Source: Actinomycetes bacterium
GTDB taxonomy: Bacteria; Actinomycetota; Acidimicrobiia; Acidimicrobiales; Palsa-688
Assembly: GCA_021808665.1 (NCBI GenBank)
Contig: JAKBBA010000038.1
Span: 1 to 32,202, forward strand
Reading direction: 5' to 3'
Length of the DNA: 32,202 nucleotides
The stretch's first letter is position 1, and each line of letters begins with the position of its first letter. The position numbers were made by a program, and so were the translations under genes. This document shows positions 24,281 through 32,030 of this stretch, in pieces. A model generated the notes under the pieces. The model did no database searches. It worked only from the letters and a program-made list of their open reading frames with translations, and was not told where the DNA came from.

Positions 24281-25585
24281 ATGGAACAGTCATTGATAGC
24301 CGCAGTATCTGGAATAGCCGCCGACCAAACCTACCTGGATGTCATCGGTAGCAACGTCGCGAACTCTAACACTACCGCCTACAAGTCACAGTCGGCCCAG
24401 TTCACCGACCTACTTGCTGAACAGGTCGCTGGAGCCTCTGCACCGGTAGCGGGGGGCCAGTCCGGGGGTATAAACCCGATCGCTGTTGGCGCCGGCGTAC
24501 GCATAGGAGCCGTGTCGTCCAACCAGTCGCAAGGGGCTATCCAAGCGACGAATGTACCAACAGACGTTGCCATCCAAGGAAGCGGCTTTCTCGTGGCCCA
24601 GCAGTTCGGTCAGACGATGTACACGAGAGATGGGAACCTGACGCTGGACGCGAACGGCAACTTGACGACACAAAGTGGTGCTCTCATCCAAGGCTGGATG
24701 GCCAACACCCAGGGCACTATCAATACGAATGCTCCTACAGGGCCACTCACCATACCTACCAATACGACCATGCCGGCGACACCAACCACCCAGATGACTT
24801 TGGGAGGTAACCTCCCAGCTTGGTCAGGGACGGGTACAGCGACGCCGGTCAACTCAACCATCAATGCGTACGATGCGCTGGGTAACGTCGTACCCGTTGA
24901 CTTGACTTTCACTCCAGTAACGGGCAAAGCCAACACCTGGACGGTACAGGGAACCGTGACCGATCCAGCAGGAGCTACGACGCAGCTTTGGACCACTCCT
25001 CCCACGATCACCTTCGGAACGACCACGGGGCAGATCGCCTCGGTGACGGGAGCTACGACCAACTCTGACGGCTCCCTCTCGCTGCCCGTCCAGAATATGC
25101 CTTCAACCTACGCTTTCCCCGCCTCGGACACTTGGAACATCCAGTTCCCGAATCCTGCGTCGCCAGGAGCGGTGACGCAGTATTCCGGCCAGCAGTCTCT
25201 TACCGTCACGGGCGTGGACGGGTATTCCTCTGGAACCCTCTCGGGCTACTCGGTGGGTTCTGACGGTGTTATCACAGGTTCGTTCTCGAATGGGAAGACT
25301 CTGGCGATCGGCCAGATCGCTCTTGCCCAGTTCTCAAACCCCGGGGGACTCGCGTCTCAAGGCAATCTCATGTATATCCAAAGCTCGAACTCGGGGCAGC
25401 CGACGGTGGGTGTCGCCGGTACTGGAGGACTAGGGAGTCTGGTAGGTGGCGCCTTGGAGGGATCCAACGTGAACCTGTCCTCGCAGCTCACCGACCTGAT
25501 CGTGGCACAAGAGGCTTACCAGGCGAACACGAAGGTGGTGTCGACCACGGCGGCGAACTTGAACGCTCTGGCCCAGATGGCCTGA
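24281..25585 (+). CDS. flgE: Flagellar hook protein FlgE
   Basis: FlgE is the subunit of the hook, the universal joint. The N-terminus has the axial signature (SLIAAVSGIAADQTYLDVIG, then NVANSNTTAYKSQ). A middle region follows with DVAIQGSGFLVAQQFGQTMY and YTRDGNLTLDANGNL, and the C-terminus has the terminal helix NLSSQLTDLIVAQEAYQANT with NLNALAQMA. 434 residues, normal. Four Lys and two Arg in the whole protein. The ATG at 24281 follows GAAAGGA. No flbD, motA, motB or fliL follows, unlike many Gram-positive clusters; the next gene is fliM after 106 bases with its own promoter. Confidence 0.95.
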   Translation: MEQSLIAAVSGIAADQTYLDVIGSNVANSNTTAYKSQSAQFTDLLAEQVAGASAPVAGGQSGGINPIAVGAGVRIGAVSSNQSQGAIQATNVPTDVAIQGSGFLVAQQFGQTMYTRDGNLTLDANGNLTTQSGALIQGWMANTQGTINTNAPTGPLTIPTNTTMPATPTTQMTLGGNLPAWSGTGTATPVNSTINAYDALGNVVPVDLTFTPVTGKANTWTVQGTVTDPAGATTQLWTTPPTITFGTTTGQIASVTGATTNSDGSLSLPVQNMPSTYAFPASDTWNIQFPNPASPGAVTQYSGQQSLTVTGVDGYSSGTLSGYSVGSDGVITGSFSNGKTLAIGQIALAQFSNPGGLASQGNLMYIQSSNSGQPTVGVAGTGGLGSLVGGALEGSNVNLSSQLTDLIVAQEAYQANTKVVSTTAANLNALAQMA

Positions 25586-25598
25586 TCCCTGAGGGGGG

Positions 25599-25627
25599 CT
25601 CAAGTGATCGGGTGAGGTTGCCGAAGA
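25599..25627 (+). promoter_or_regulatory. Flagellar-sigma promoter for the fliM-flhB operon
   Basis: CTCAAG (25599-25604), 15 bases, GCCGAAGA (25620-25627). Same -35 and spacing as at fliC and flgB. It lies 64 bases before fliM and begins just after flgE, so the switch/export-gate genes can be expressed as a separate unit. Confidence 0.65.
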
Positions 25628-25662
25628 AATATCAGAAGCGCCAGGACGGCAACCGATCTCAC
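25612..25662 (+). other. Inverted repeat overlapping the fliM promoter -10 and leader
   Basis: GTGA-GGTTGCCG (25612-25623) can pair with CGGCAACC (25647-25654) and TCAC (25659-25662), leaving a 4-base bulge and a 23-base loop. The left arm covers part of the -10 box, so it could be an operator; most of the left arm lies upstream of the predicted start, so it would not fold in the mRNA. Function unknown. Confidence 0.45.
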
Positions 25663-25691
25663 GGCCACGGACAGGCCCGGGGAGACCCTGC

Positions 25692-26615
25692 ATGCCCGAT
25701 GTCGTCGCGGCCGAAGAGGCTGCTGAGAACCTGCGTCAATACGAACTCTACGACTTTCAGCGCCACGAGGCGATGGAGCGCAACAGGCTGCGCCGTCTTC
25801 TCCCGGTCCTTGAGGTCGCAGCTCACCGTGTCACCCAGGCCCTGACTGGGTTGCTTCGAACGTCCGCCAAAGTCGAGATCGGCGCTCTCAAGCAGGAGCG
25901 CTGGGAGACTTACGCGTCATCGCTTCCAGATCCGACATACCTGGCTGTCGGAGCTATCAGTCCGTTGGGCGGGCGAGTGAGTCTGCACTTTCCTTCGCCG
26001 TTGGCACAAGCCCTAGTCGAGCTACGACTGGGGGGCAGCGTTACCTCGGTCGCTCTCGAACGTCAGCTCTCCGATATCGAGATGCGACTCGTAGCCGAGG
26101 TCGCTGAGACTCTTCTCGCCGAAGCATTCAAGGCGGTCAGCGTAATCGTCCCACTGGCGAAAGGGCCTTTGCACGCGTCGACTAGCCCGTCGTTAGTGCA
26201 GATGTCAGACCCTTCGGAAGTCTACCTTCTCATAGGCCTGAAGTTCACCTTCGAAGACGGGGTGGGCTTTGACGCGACCGCCGGACTGCCGCTGCTGGTT
26301 CCGCTCACCCTAGTGGACGCCCTTGAGCGTATCGATCGTCCCGATGTGCGCGACGAGGGCTCGCAGGACAAGGCGGTGCTAGAGCGAGTGCTCGACGCTC
26401 CGGTACAGGTTTCTGTCTCGTTCCGAGAGGTAGTCCTGTCGGCCGACGAGATTCTCAGCCTGTCTATCGGAGACTCGATCTCCCTTCAGCAGCCCGAAGC
26501 CGCGACACTGTGCCTGAACGTCGAGGGGATCCATTTCTGCGACGTGGTGCCCACCACTTCCGGCAAACACCTCGCCTGCATGATTGTCGAGACGAAAACA
26601 AAGGAGAGCAAATGA
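25692..26615 (+). CDS. fliM: Flagellar motor switch protein FliM, without a recognisable CheY-binding N-terminus
   Basis: FliM forms the middle of the C-ring. The start of the main domain is LYDFQRHEAMERNRLRRLLP (the usual YDFxxP/RF pattern). The CheC-like middle domain has FPSPLAQALVELRLGG, and the C-terminal SpoA domain contains VLDAPVQVSVSFREVVLSAD, EILSLSIGDSISL and the final CMIVETKTKESK. 307 residues. Only about 18 residues precede YDF, and they read VVAAEEAAENL in place of the canonical LSQxEIDALL that binds phospho-CheY. The reading frame upstream has no alternative start before a stop codon. The ATG at 25692 follows GGGGAG. The gene overlaps fliN by 4 bases. Confidence 0.93.
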   Translation: MPDVVAAEEAAENLRQYELYDFQRHEAMERNRLRRLLPVLEVAAHRVTQALTGLLRTSAKVEIGALKQERWETYASSLPDPTYLAVGAISPLGGRVSLHFPSPLAQALVELRLGGSVTSVALERQLSDIEMRLVAEVAETLLAEAFKAVSVIVPLAKGPLHASTSPSLVQMSDPSEVYLLIGLKFTFEDGVGFDATAGLPLLVPLTLVDALERIDRPDVRDEGSQDKAVLERVLDAPVQVSVSFREVVLSADEILSLSIGDSISLQQPEAATLCLNVEGIHFCDVVPTTSGKHLACMIVETKTKESK

Positions 26616-26962
26616 CAGAGGTTCAAGCTGGCGTGTCTAACCCGGTTGTGGGAGACCAACTAGGGGCCTTAGAGGCAGGCTCGGCCACAGGAGGCGAGGG
26701 GCGACCTATCGAGTTGTTGTACAACGTCGACATGGGGGTCACGGTGGAACTTGGCCGTACCCGTATGACGATGCGCGAGTTGCTCGCCCTCAGACCTGGG
26801 AAAGTGATCGAGCTTGACCGGCTTGCCCGCTCACCGGTGGATATCTTGGTCAACAACACGCTCCTGGCACGAGGTGAAGTCGTGGTGCTCGACGACGAGC
26901 TCGGGGTCAGGGTCACTGAGATCACGGCTAACGCTTCGCTGGCAAGCCGACCGGCGAGCTGA
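26612..26962 (+). CDS. fliN: Flagellar motor switch protein FliN
   Basis: FliN forms the base of the C-ring and docks FliH. The SpoA domain (about 45-110) is textbook: LLYNVDMGVTVELGRTRMTM, RELLALRPGKVIELDRLA, PVDILVNNTLLARGEVVVLD and LGVRVTEI. 116 residues from the ATG at 26612, which overlaps the fliM stop (ATGA) and has AAAGGAGA upstream; a longer frame from 26510 runs inside fliM and is not likely. The N-terminal 40 residues are a Gly/Ala-rich linker. Confidence 0.95.
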   Translation: MTEVQAGVSNPVVGDQLGALEAGSATGGEGRPIELLYNVDMGVTVELGRTRMTMRELLALRPGKVIELDRLARSPVDILVNNTLLARGEVVVLDDELGVRVTEITANASLASRPAS

Positions 26963-26967
26963 TCGCA

Positions 26968-27414
26968 ATGGGAAATGTTATAGCTCTAACTGCTGTCAGT
27001 ACAGGAGCTAACAGCGTGTCAGCTACCTCTTTGATGTTCCAGCTGCTTGTAGGGCTAGCGGTGGTGCTTGTACTGATCTGGTTGGCATCGAAAGTTGCGA
27101 GGGGTCGGTTCGCAAAGACAGCCCGATCCAAACGCTCAGATGCAGTCATGACGGTTCTGAACCGACAGACTCTGGGAAAGGGAGTTCATGTCGCGATTGT
27201 GAGAGCAGGATCGGAAACTCTTCTCCTAGGGGTCACGGCACATCAGGTCACCCGCCTGGCAGAGCTCAGCAGCGACATAGCTGAACTTGCGGCATCTGAG
27301 CAAGCTGCTATGGTCGGCGACCAGGACTATCCGAGAGCCGAGAGAGCCTGGTCGATTGCACGATTGCGGCAAACTTGTCAGCAGCTGCAAGAGCTGACGA
27401 TCCGGCGAGCCTGA
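26968..27414 (+). CDS. fliO: Flagellar export apparatus protein FliO
   Basis: FliO helps assemble the FliP ring of the export gate. The 148-residue protein has a single membrane helix at about 22-42 (LMFQLLVGLAVVLVLIWLAS) after a short external segment. A basic patch follows (KVARGRFAKTARSKR), then a small cytoplasmic domain with VLNRQTLGKGVHVAIVRAG and TLLLGVTAHQVTRLAEL, matching the FliO family pattern (L..K..l.vV.vg...lLlGvt...i..L). It lies 5 bases after fliN and 13 before fliP. Confidence 0.9.
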   Translation: MGNVIALTAVSTGANSVSATSLMFQLLVGLAVVLVLIWLASKVARGRFAKTARSKRSDAVMTVLNRQTLGKGVHVAIVRAGSETLLLGVTAHQVTRLAELSSDIAELAASEQAAMVGDQDYPRAERAWSIARLRQTCQQLQELTIRRA

Positions 27415-27427
27415 GTGAGCTAGTTCG

Positions 27428-28138
27428 ATGAACCACTTACTCACAGCCGTGACCACCCCGAGCACTGCAAGCGCGGGGGCGTCTCTAAACATAAACCTTG
27501 GCAGTGCCCTAGGCAAGCCATCCGACAGTATTCTCGTTATCCTGTCGCTGACGCTGCTGGCTTTGGCACCTTCACTTCTGATCCTGATGACCGGCTTTAC
27601 CAGGATCATCGTCGTCTTTAGCCTGTTGCGTCAGGCCTTGGGTTTGACGACTACCCCGCCAAACCAGGTGCTGGCCGGTCTTGCGCTTATCATTAGCTTG
27701 TTCATCATGACGCCTACATTGACCCAGTTGAACAAGGTCGCGCTGCAACCGTATCTTCACGGCCAAGACAGCGCAACGCAGGCGTACCACGCTGCAGAAG
27801 GTCCTCTCAAGTCATGGATGCTCAAGCAGACCGGGAGCCAGGAGCTCGCTCTGACGACGGGCGTCGACGGCGAGCATCCAGCGACGCCCACTAACGCGTC
27901 TCTCGCAGCCATCATTCCTGCCTTCGTGCTCTCCCAGCTTAAGAGCGGGTTCATTATCGGCTTCGTCATCTTCATTCCGTTCCTGGTCATCGACCTAGTG
28001 GTGGCATCTGTGCTGATGTCTTTAGGGGTAGTGATGCTTCCACCTACACTTGTGTCGTTACCGTTCAAGCTTCTTCTGTTCGTGATGGTAAACGGATGGA
28101 TATTGGTCACCCACTCTTTGGTGGTGGGATTCAATTGA
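27428..28138 (+). CDS. fliP: Flagellar export gate protein FliP
   Basis: FliP forms the core of the export pore. The first part has LTLLALAPSLLILMTGFTRI, followed by IVVFSLLRQALGLTTTPPNQ and VLAGLALIISLFIMTPTLTQ, the FliP/SpaP signatures. The second half has IIPAFVLSQLKSGFIIGFVI, FLVIDLVVASVLMSLGVVML and PPTLVSLPFKLLLFVMVNGW. Four membrane segments, 236 residues. The N-terminal 35 residues may act as a signal peptide region, as in other FliP. It overlaps fliQ by 4 bases. Confidence 0.97.
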   Translation: MNHLLTAVTTPSTASAGASLNINLGSALGKPSDSILVILSLTLLALAPSLLILMTGFTRIIVVFSLLRQALGLTTTPPNQVLAGLALIISLFIMTPTLTQLNKVALQPYLHGQDSATQAYHAAEGPLKSWMLKQTGSQELALTTGVDGEHPATPTNASLAAIIPAFVLSQLKSGFIIGFVIFIPFLVIDLVVASVLMSLGVVMLPPTLVSLPFKLLLFVMVNGWILVTHSLVVGFN

Positions 28139-28407
28139 CCGAAGGGCAGCTGATGAGCGTGGCGTCCGAAGCGCTCATGATGACCATGAAGCTCGCACTC
28201 CCGTTCCTCCTGGGAAGTCTGATTGTCGGGCTGGTCGTGTCGCTTTTCCAGACGGTGACCCAACTCCAGGAGGTGACGCTGACTTTCGTACCCAAACTGG
28301 TTGTCGTCGCGGTAATCCTCATCGTGGCTGGACACTGGATGCTGGGCCAGATGGAGGGTTACACGACTGCGATGATCTCGCAGACGGCCAGTCTCGTAGG
28401 GGGCTAG
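28135..28407 (+). CDS. fliQ: Flagellar export gate protein FliQ
   Basis: FliQ packs around the FliP-FliR core. It has two membrane helices: ALPFLLGSLIVGLVVSLFQT leading to VTQLQEVTLTFVPKLVVV, and then VILIVAGHWMLGQMEGY. 90 residues, the family norm. I chose the TTG at 28135 (TTGA overlap with the fliP stop) because it gives MTEGQLMSVASEALMMT, which matches the usual FliQ N-terminus. A longer frame from 28096 would lie inside fliP, and the ATG at 28153 would cut the conserved start. Confidence 0.95.
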   Translation: MTEGQLMSVASEALMMTMKLALPFLLGSLIVGLVVSLFQTVTQLQEVTLTFVPKLVVVAVILIVAGHWMLGQMEGYTTAMISQTASLVGG

Positions 28408-28408
28408 G

Positions 28409-29176
28409 TTGAGCTTTAACGTAGACCCTCTGTGGCTCCTCGGTTTCCTGCTGGTGTTCGTGAGGGCGCTGGCATGGCTTGTTGTCGTCCCGCCGTTTTC
28501 GAATAGCGCCACTACACCTCGGCCGGTTCTGATCGGGTTCGCCGGTGGGCTTGCGCTGCTGTCTCTCCATCAGGTGCCGGCGAGCGCTATACCTACTGAT
28601 ACAGCTGGCCTCATCGGAGCGCTGGTCATGCAGGTGTTCAGCGGGTTGATCCTCGGTCTGCCCGTGCAGATCCTTCTCAGTGCAATCAGTTCGGCGGGAT
28701 CGATGGTTGACCTGTTCGGAGGTCTGAACCTTCCCCCTTCGATAGATCCCCTGTCGGCTCAGCAGACCCCAATCCTTGGTCAGCTCTACGAGCAGGTAGG
28801 TATGGTCTTGCTGTTCGTCACTAACGGCGAGATGCTCCTGGTGAAGGGCTTCGCCCTGTCGTTGGGGAAGGGGGCCATCACGCTCAACTCGTCGGCACTG
28901 GGCGCCGGCGTCATAAGCGCTGACGTCGCCACCTACTTTACGGCCACCCTTGAGATTGCGGCACCGCTGGTAGCAGTGCTCTTCGCTGCACAGATCGGCC
29001 TAGCCCTTCTGTCGAAAGCTGCACCTCAGATGAATGTGTGGCTCCTGGGCTTCCCGATCCAGGTGCTCCTGTCGCTTCTGTTCGTCGCAATCGGACTCCA
29101 GGTCCTACCCGGCTACCTGTCGAACATTCTGGGCAGGATCGGTACTGACATGTCACTCCTCGTGAACGGCCACTGA
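28409..29176 (+). CDS. fliR: Flagellar export gate protein FliR
   Basis: FliR completes the pore complex with FliP and FliQ. It is 255 residues with about six hydrophobic segments. Recognisable stretches are FLLVFVRALAWLVVVPPFSN near the N-terminus, GLILGLPVQILLSAISSAGS, LFGGLNLPPSIDPLSAQQTP (the usual GLxxA..xDP..... segment) and LLSKAAPQMNVWLLGFPIQV (the conserved R/K-xxPQxNvfxxGfPlki motif). TTG start at 28409 with AGGGGG upstream, one base after the fliQ stop. The end overlaps flhB by one base (TGATG). Confidence 0.96.
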   Translation: MSFNVDPLWLLGFLLVFVRALAWLVVVPPFSNSATTPRPVLIGFAGGLALLSLHQVPASAIPTDTAGLIGALVMQVFSGLILGLPVQILLSAISSAGSMVDLFGGLNLPPSIDPLSAQQTPILGQLYEQVGMVLLFVTNGEMLLVKGFALSLGKGAITLNSSALGAGVISADVATYFTATLEIAAPLVAVLFAAQIGLALLSKAAPQMNVWLLGFPIQVLLSLLFVAIGLQVLPGYLSNILGRIGTDMSLLVNGH

Positions 29177-30273
29177 TGGCAAAGAACGACCGTACAGAGA
29201 AGCCCACCCCGAAGCGAAGGAAGAAGGCACGTCGGGAGGGACGTGTCTCCAAGTCACCAGACGTTTCGGCCTGGCTCATAGCCTTGGTAGGAACGATGAT
29301 AATCCCGACGCTTTTCAAGAGTGCGGATCAGCGCCTCGTCGGATTGCTTGGACAGTCAGCGAACGTGATCGCCAACCCTACGTCCCCAGGAGCTCTTGGC
29401 GTGCTGATCAGCGGTCTTGACGACGCGGCCGCACTTATCCTGCCGGTAGTTGGAGCCTTCGCTGTGGTCGGTCTCGCAGCCGGAGTTGCTCAGACAGGCG
29501 GCCTCTTCTCGCTTCATGCCGCTGCACCCAAGTGGAACAAGCTCAATCCTTTCACAGGATTCAAGAACTTGTTCTCGACGCAGTCCGTGTGGCAACTCGG
29601 CAAGCAGCTTGTGAAGCTGGGGGCCCTCGTAGGGCTCGCCTATACGACCATCTTAGGACTTAGCCACACACTTGTTGGTTCTCAGCCAGCTCAGATGACA
29701 CCAATGTTATCATACGCAGGTTCGACCCTTCTTGGTCTTACTCGTGATATATCGGCTGTCGCTCTCGTGCTTGGCTTGGGGGACTACGCGTGGCAGCGCC
29801 GGAAGCTGCAAAAGTCGCTCAAGATGACCAAGCAGGAGGTCAAGGACGAGAACAAGGACGCCGAAGGTAACCCCACGGTTAAGGGCCATGTTCGGCGGAG
29901 GATGCAAGGGCTTTCCAGGTCCAGAATGATGGCTGCCGTAGCCGGCGCCGACGTGATCGTTGTCAACCCAACCCACTATGCTGTGGCGTTGCGCTACGAC
30001 CCGCAGCGGGGTGGGACGCCGGTTGTCGTAGCGAAAGGGACAGACGAGTTGGCTCAGCGGATCCGAGCTGAGGGTATCACCCATCGGGTACCGGTAGTCG
30101 AGGACCCGCCTCTGGCGCGAGCTATTCACGCGACGTGCGAGGTAGATGACGCAATACCTCCCGAATTGTTCCTGGCAGTAGCTCGTCTCCTCGCCTTCGT
30201 CTTTACCCTGCCTCCCGTGGTGCGCTCTGCCGGCTTGGTCCACAGGCGGCCAACCACAGCCATGGTGGCCTGA
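29176..30273 (+). CDS. flhB: Flagellar export switch protein FlhB
   Basis: FlhB regulates opening of the export gate and, after self-cleavage, switches substrate class under FliK control. The N-terminus DRTEKPTPKRRKKARREGRV is the family hallmark. Four membrane segments follow, with KWNKLNPFTGFKNLFS between them. A cytoplasmic helix contains LKMTKQEVKDENKDAEGNP and RRRMQGLSRSRMM. The autocleavage motif NPTH is at 264-267 (VIVVNPTHYAVALRYD), followed by the C-terminal domain with VEDPPLARAIHATCEV. 365 residues. Last gene of the operon; flhA does not follow, the tRNA-Ile lies 80 bases on. No convincing terminator was seen in that gap. Confidence 0.97.
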   Translation: MAKNDRTEKPTPKRRKKARREGRVSKSPDVSAWLIALVGTMIIPTLFKSADQRLVGLLGQSANVIANPTSPGALGVLISGLDDAAALILPVVGAFAVVGLAAGVAQTGGLFSLHAAAPKWNKLNPFTGFKNLFSTQSVWQLGKQLVKLGALVGLAYTTILGLSHTLVGSQPAQMTPMLSYAGSTLLGLTRDISAVALVLGLGDYAWQRRKLQKSLKMTKQEVKDENKDAEGNPTVKGHVRRRMQGLSRSRMMAAVAGADVIVVNPTHYAVALRYDPQRGGTPVVVAKGTDELAQRIRAEGITHRVPVVEDPPLARAIHATCEVDDAIPPELFLAVARLLAFVFTLPPVVRSAGLVHRRPTTAMVA

Positions 30274-30353
30274 GCGAGACAAGCAGGCGAGATTGGGCTG
30301 CTGCGAGGTTGACGTCCCGGCGCTTGGTGTAACCTGAAGTCTCCGTAAGTCGC

Positions 30354-30427
30354 GGGGCTATAGCTCAGCCGGTTAGAGCGCAGCACTGATAATGCTGAGG
30401 TCGGTGGTTCGATTCCACCTAGCCCCA
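30354..30427 (+). tRNA. tRNA-Ile (anticodon GAT)
   Basis: A full cloverleaf is present: acceptor GGGGCTA with TAGCCCC, D stem GCTC/GAGC, anticodon stem CAGCA/TGCTG with loop CTGATAA (anticodon GAT), variable loop AGGTC, and T stem GGTGG/CCACC with TTCGATT loop, then discriminator A. 74 nucleotides; CCA is not encoded. It directly precedes an integrase module, so its 3' half is the likely attachment site. Confidence 0.97.
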
Positions 30428-30582
30428 CTGTAAAAGTCCTGGTCAGGCGGGGTGTCTATCGGGTAGGTGGTTGTGGGGGTGGGGTTTTCGCCACCGTTGC
30501 GCCACCATCGACGGCGGCGAATCGTCCTCGGGGAGCTGTTTTTGGGGTGGTGGCGGGATCTGTCGATCGGCCTGTTGTGGGT

Positions 30583-30864
30583 ATGGGTGACGATGCGTTG
30601 GTGTTGTCGGAGTTGTGGGACACGGAGCGCCTGGCGGGCTATTTGGGGGTGAACAAGCATTACGTTTACCGGCTTACCTGCGAGCACCGGATCGGTTTCG
30701 TGCGGGTGGGTAAGGGGTTGCGGTTCCGCCCGGTGGACGTCGCCGCGTGGTTGGAGTCCCAGACGGTCGCACCGGCGTCGACCGTGGCCCGGGGTTCGGT
30801 GTCGGTGTCGTTGGCGGCTGGTGCCCGCCGGGGCCGTCCGCGGTTGCGGGATCGGGCGGCGTGA
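30583..30864 (+). CDS. Small helix-turn-helix protein, excisionase/AlpA-like
   Basis: The core, LWDTERLAGYLGVNKHYVYR followed by GFVRVGKGLRFRPVDVAAWL, is the HTH_17 fold of phage and ICE excisionases: a helix-turn-helix, a beta hairpin and the closing AAWLE helix. 93 residues from the ATG at 30583; an in-frame ATG at 30547 would add 12 residues without conserved features. The C-terminus is a basic tail (ARRGRPRLRDRAA). It overlaps the integrase by 4 bases (GTGA), the typical xis-int pair of actinobacterial integrative elements. It probably bends DNA at the attachment site to direct excision, and may also act as a repressor. Confidence 0.87.
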   Translation: MGDDALVLSELWDTERLAGYLGVNKHYVYRLTCEHRIGFVRVGKGLRFRPVDVAAWLESQTVAPASTVARGSVSVSLAAGARRGRPRLRDRAA

Positions 30865-32030
30865 CCCGCCGGCCGCTGCCGCCGGGTGTGCGCCGGCGCA
30901 CGTGGCCGGGCGGGACGGTTACTTTCGAGGCTAACTGGCGTGACGCTTCGGGTAGGCGTCACACCGCGAACTTCGACAGCGCCGCGGACGCGGACGCGTA
31001 CCGCCAGGAGCGCCTGGGTGAGCGCCGCCGTGGCGGCAGCGGGGACCCTTCGGGCGGGAAGGTCACCGTGTCTGAGTGGTGGGGGCGGTGGTCGGCTACC
31101 CGTCAGGTGACTTCGTCTACCAAGGCGCGGGAGTTGTCTATCTGGGCGTGTCAGATCGAACCGGAGTTCGGGACGGTCCGCCTTGGTGATCTGCGTCGCA
31201 GTGACATCGCAGCTTGGGCGGTGTCACTGTCAGGCCGGCTGGCCCCGGCGACGGTGACCCGCTGCCTGGTCACGTTGAAGAAGCTGTTGGCGGACGCGGT
31301 GGCTGAGGGTTTGATCGCGGCTAACCCTGCTGCGATGGTGAAAGCGCCCCGCCAAACCCGGGTGGAACGCCGCTTCTTGACCGTCGGCGAACTAGCCCGA
31401 CTCGAACAAGCCATGACCCCCCGGTGGGCGCTGGTGGTCCCTTTCGCTGTGGCGACGGGTCTTCGCGTCGGCGAGCTAGCCGCCCTGCGGGTGTGCGACG
31501 TGAACCTCGCGGCGGGTGAGGTGACCGTCCGGGCGACAGCGGTCAGCGTCCCCCTCGAAGTCTCAGGCGGTCACCTTCGACGTCAGATTCATCCGACGAA
31601 AACGTTCGCCGGCCAGCGCACCGTCCCCACCGTCACGCCTGCTCTGCGGGGCCGGCTGGCGGCAATGGTCGACGAGCGGCGACTGGGGCCGGGCGACTGG
31701 TTGTTCACCGGCCGGGACGGTGGGCCTATGACACCTGGGAACTGGCGTAACCGCACGTGGGCGGAAGCTGTCACCAAGGCGGGGATCGCGGATCCGCAAC
31801 CAACCCCCCACGCCCTCAGGCACACGGCCGTAGCTTTGTGGATCGCTACTGGGGTCGACCGTCTTACTGTCGCACGGTGGGCGGGGCATACCGACGCTGC
31901 GTTCATGGAACGCGTCTACGGCCACCTGTGGAGCGACGACCACGCAGACACCCGAAACGCCATCGACACCCTCCTCGGCGGCGGGGAAATACAAAAACTA
32001 CGCCCAACCCGCCGAACAGCAGGCGCATAG
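30861..32030 (+). CDS. Tyrosine recombinase (integrase) of an element at tRNA-Ile
   Basis: It catalyses integration and excision between att sites. 389 residues from the GTG at 30861, which overlaps the HTH gene; the longer frame from 30747 runs inside that gene. An N-terminal arm-binding-like domain is at about 18-57 (GTVTFEANWRDASGRRHTAN), and a SAM-like core-binding domain at about 68-160 (VTVSEWWGRWSA..., LTPATVTR-like segment RLAPATVTRCLVTLKKLLAD). The catalytic domain has R202 (ATGLRVGELAAL), K247 (TKTFAGQRTVP), H317 and R320 (HALRHT), H343 (AGHTDAAF) and nucleophile Y353 (RVYGHL). All active-site residues are present, so it should be functional. GC content and codon bias look higher than in the flagellar genes, supporting separate origin. 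Confidence 0.93.
   Translation: MTRRPLPPGVRRRTWPGGTVTFEANWRDASGRRHTANFDSAADADAYRQERLGERRRGGSGDPSGGKVTVSEWWGRWSATRQVTSSTKARELSIWACQIEPEFGTVRLGDLRRSDIAAWAVSLSGRLAPATVTRCLVTLKKLLADAVAEGLIAANPAAMVKAPRQTRVERRFLTVGELARLEQAMTPRWALVVPFAVATGLRVGELAALRVCDVNLAAGEVTVRATAVSVPLEVSGGHLRRQIHPTKTFAGQRTVPTVTPALRGRLAAMVDERRLGPGDWLFTGRDGGPMTPGNWRNRTWAEAVTKAGIADPQPTPHALRHTAVALWIATGVDRLTVARWAGHTDAAFMERVYGHLWSDDHADTRNAIDTLLGGGEIQKLRPTRRTAGA

Noticed and set aside
30309..30335. Possible housekeeping promoter for the tRNA: TTGACG and TAACCT
   Set aside because: Only 15 bases separate the boxes, less than the usual 16-18, and the -10 match is poor; not strong enough to report.
30274..30353. Terminator after flhB
   Set aside because: Only a 5-pair stem (AGCAG/CTGCT) with an 11-base loop is visible, which is not convincing.
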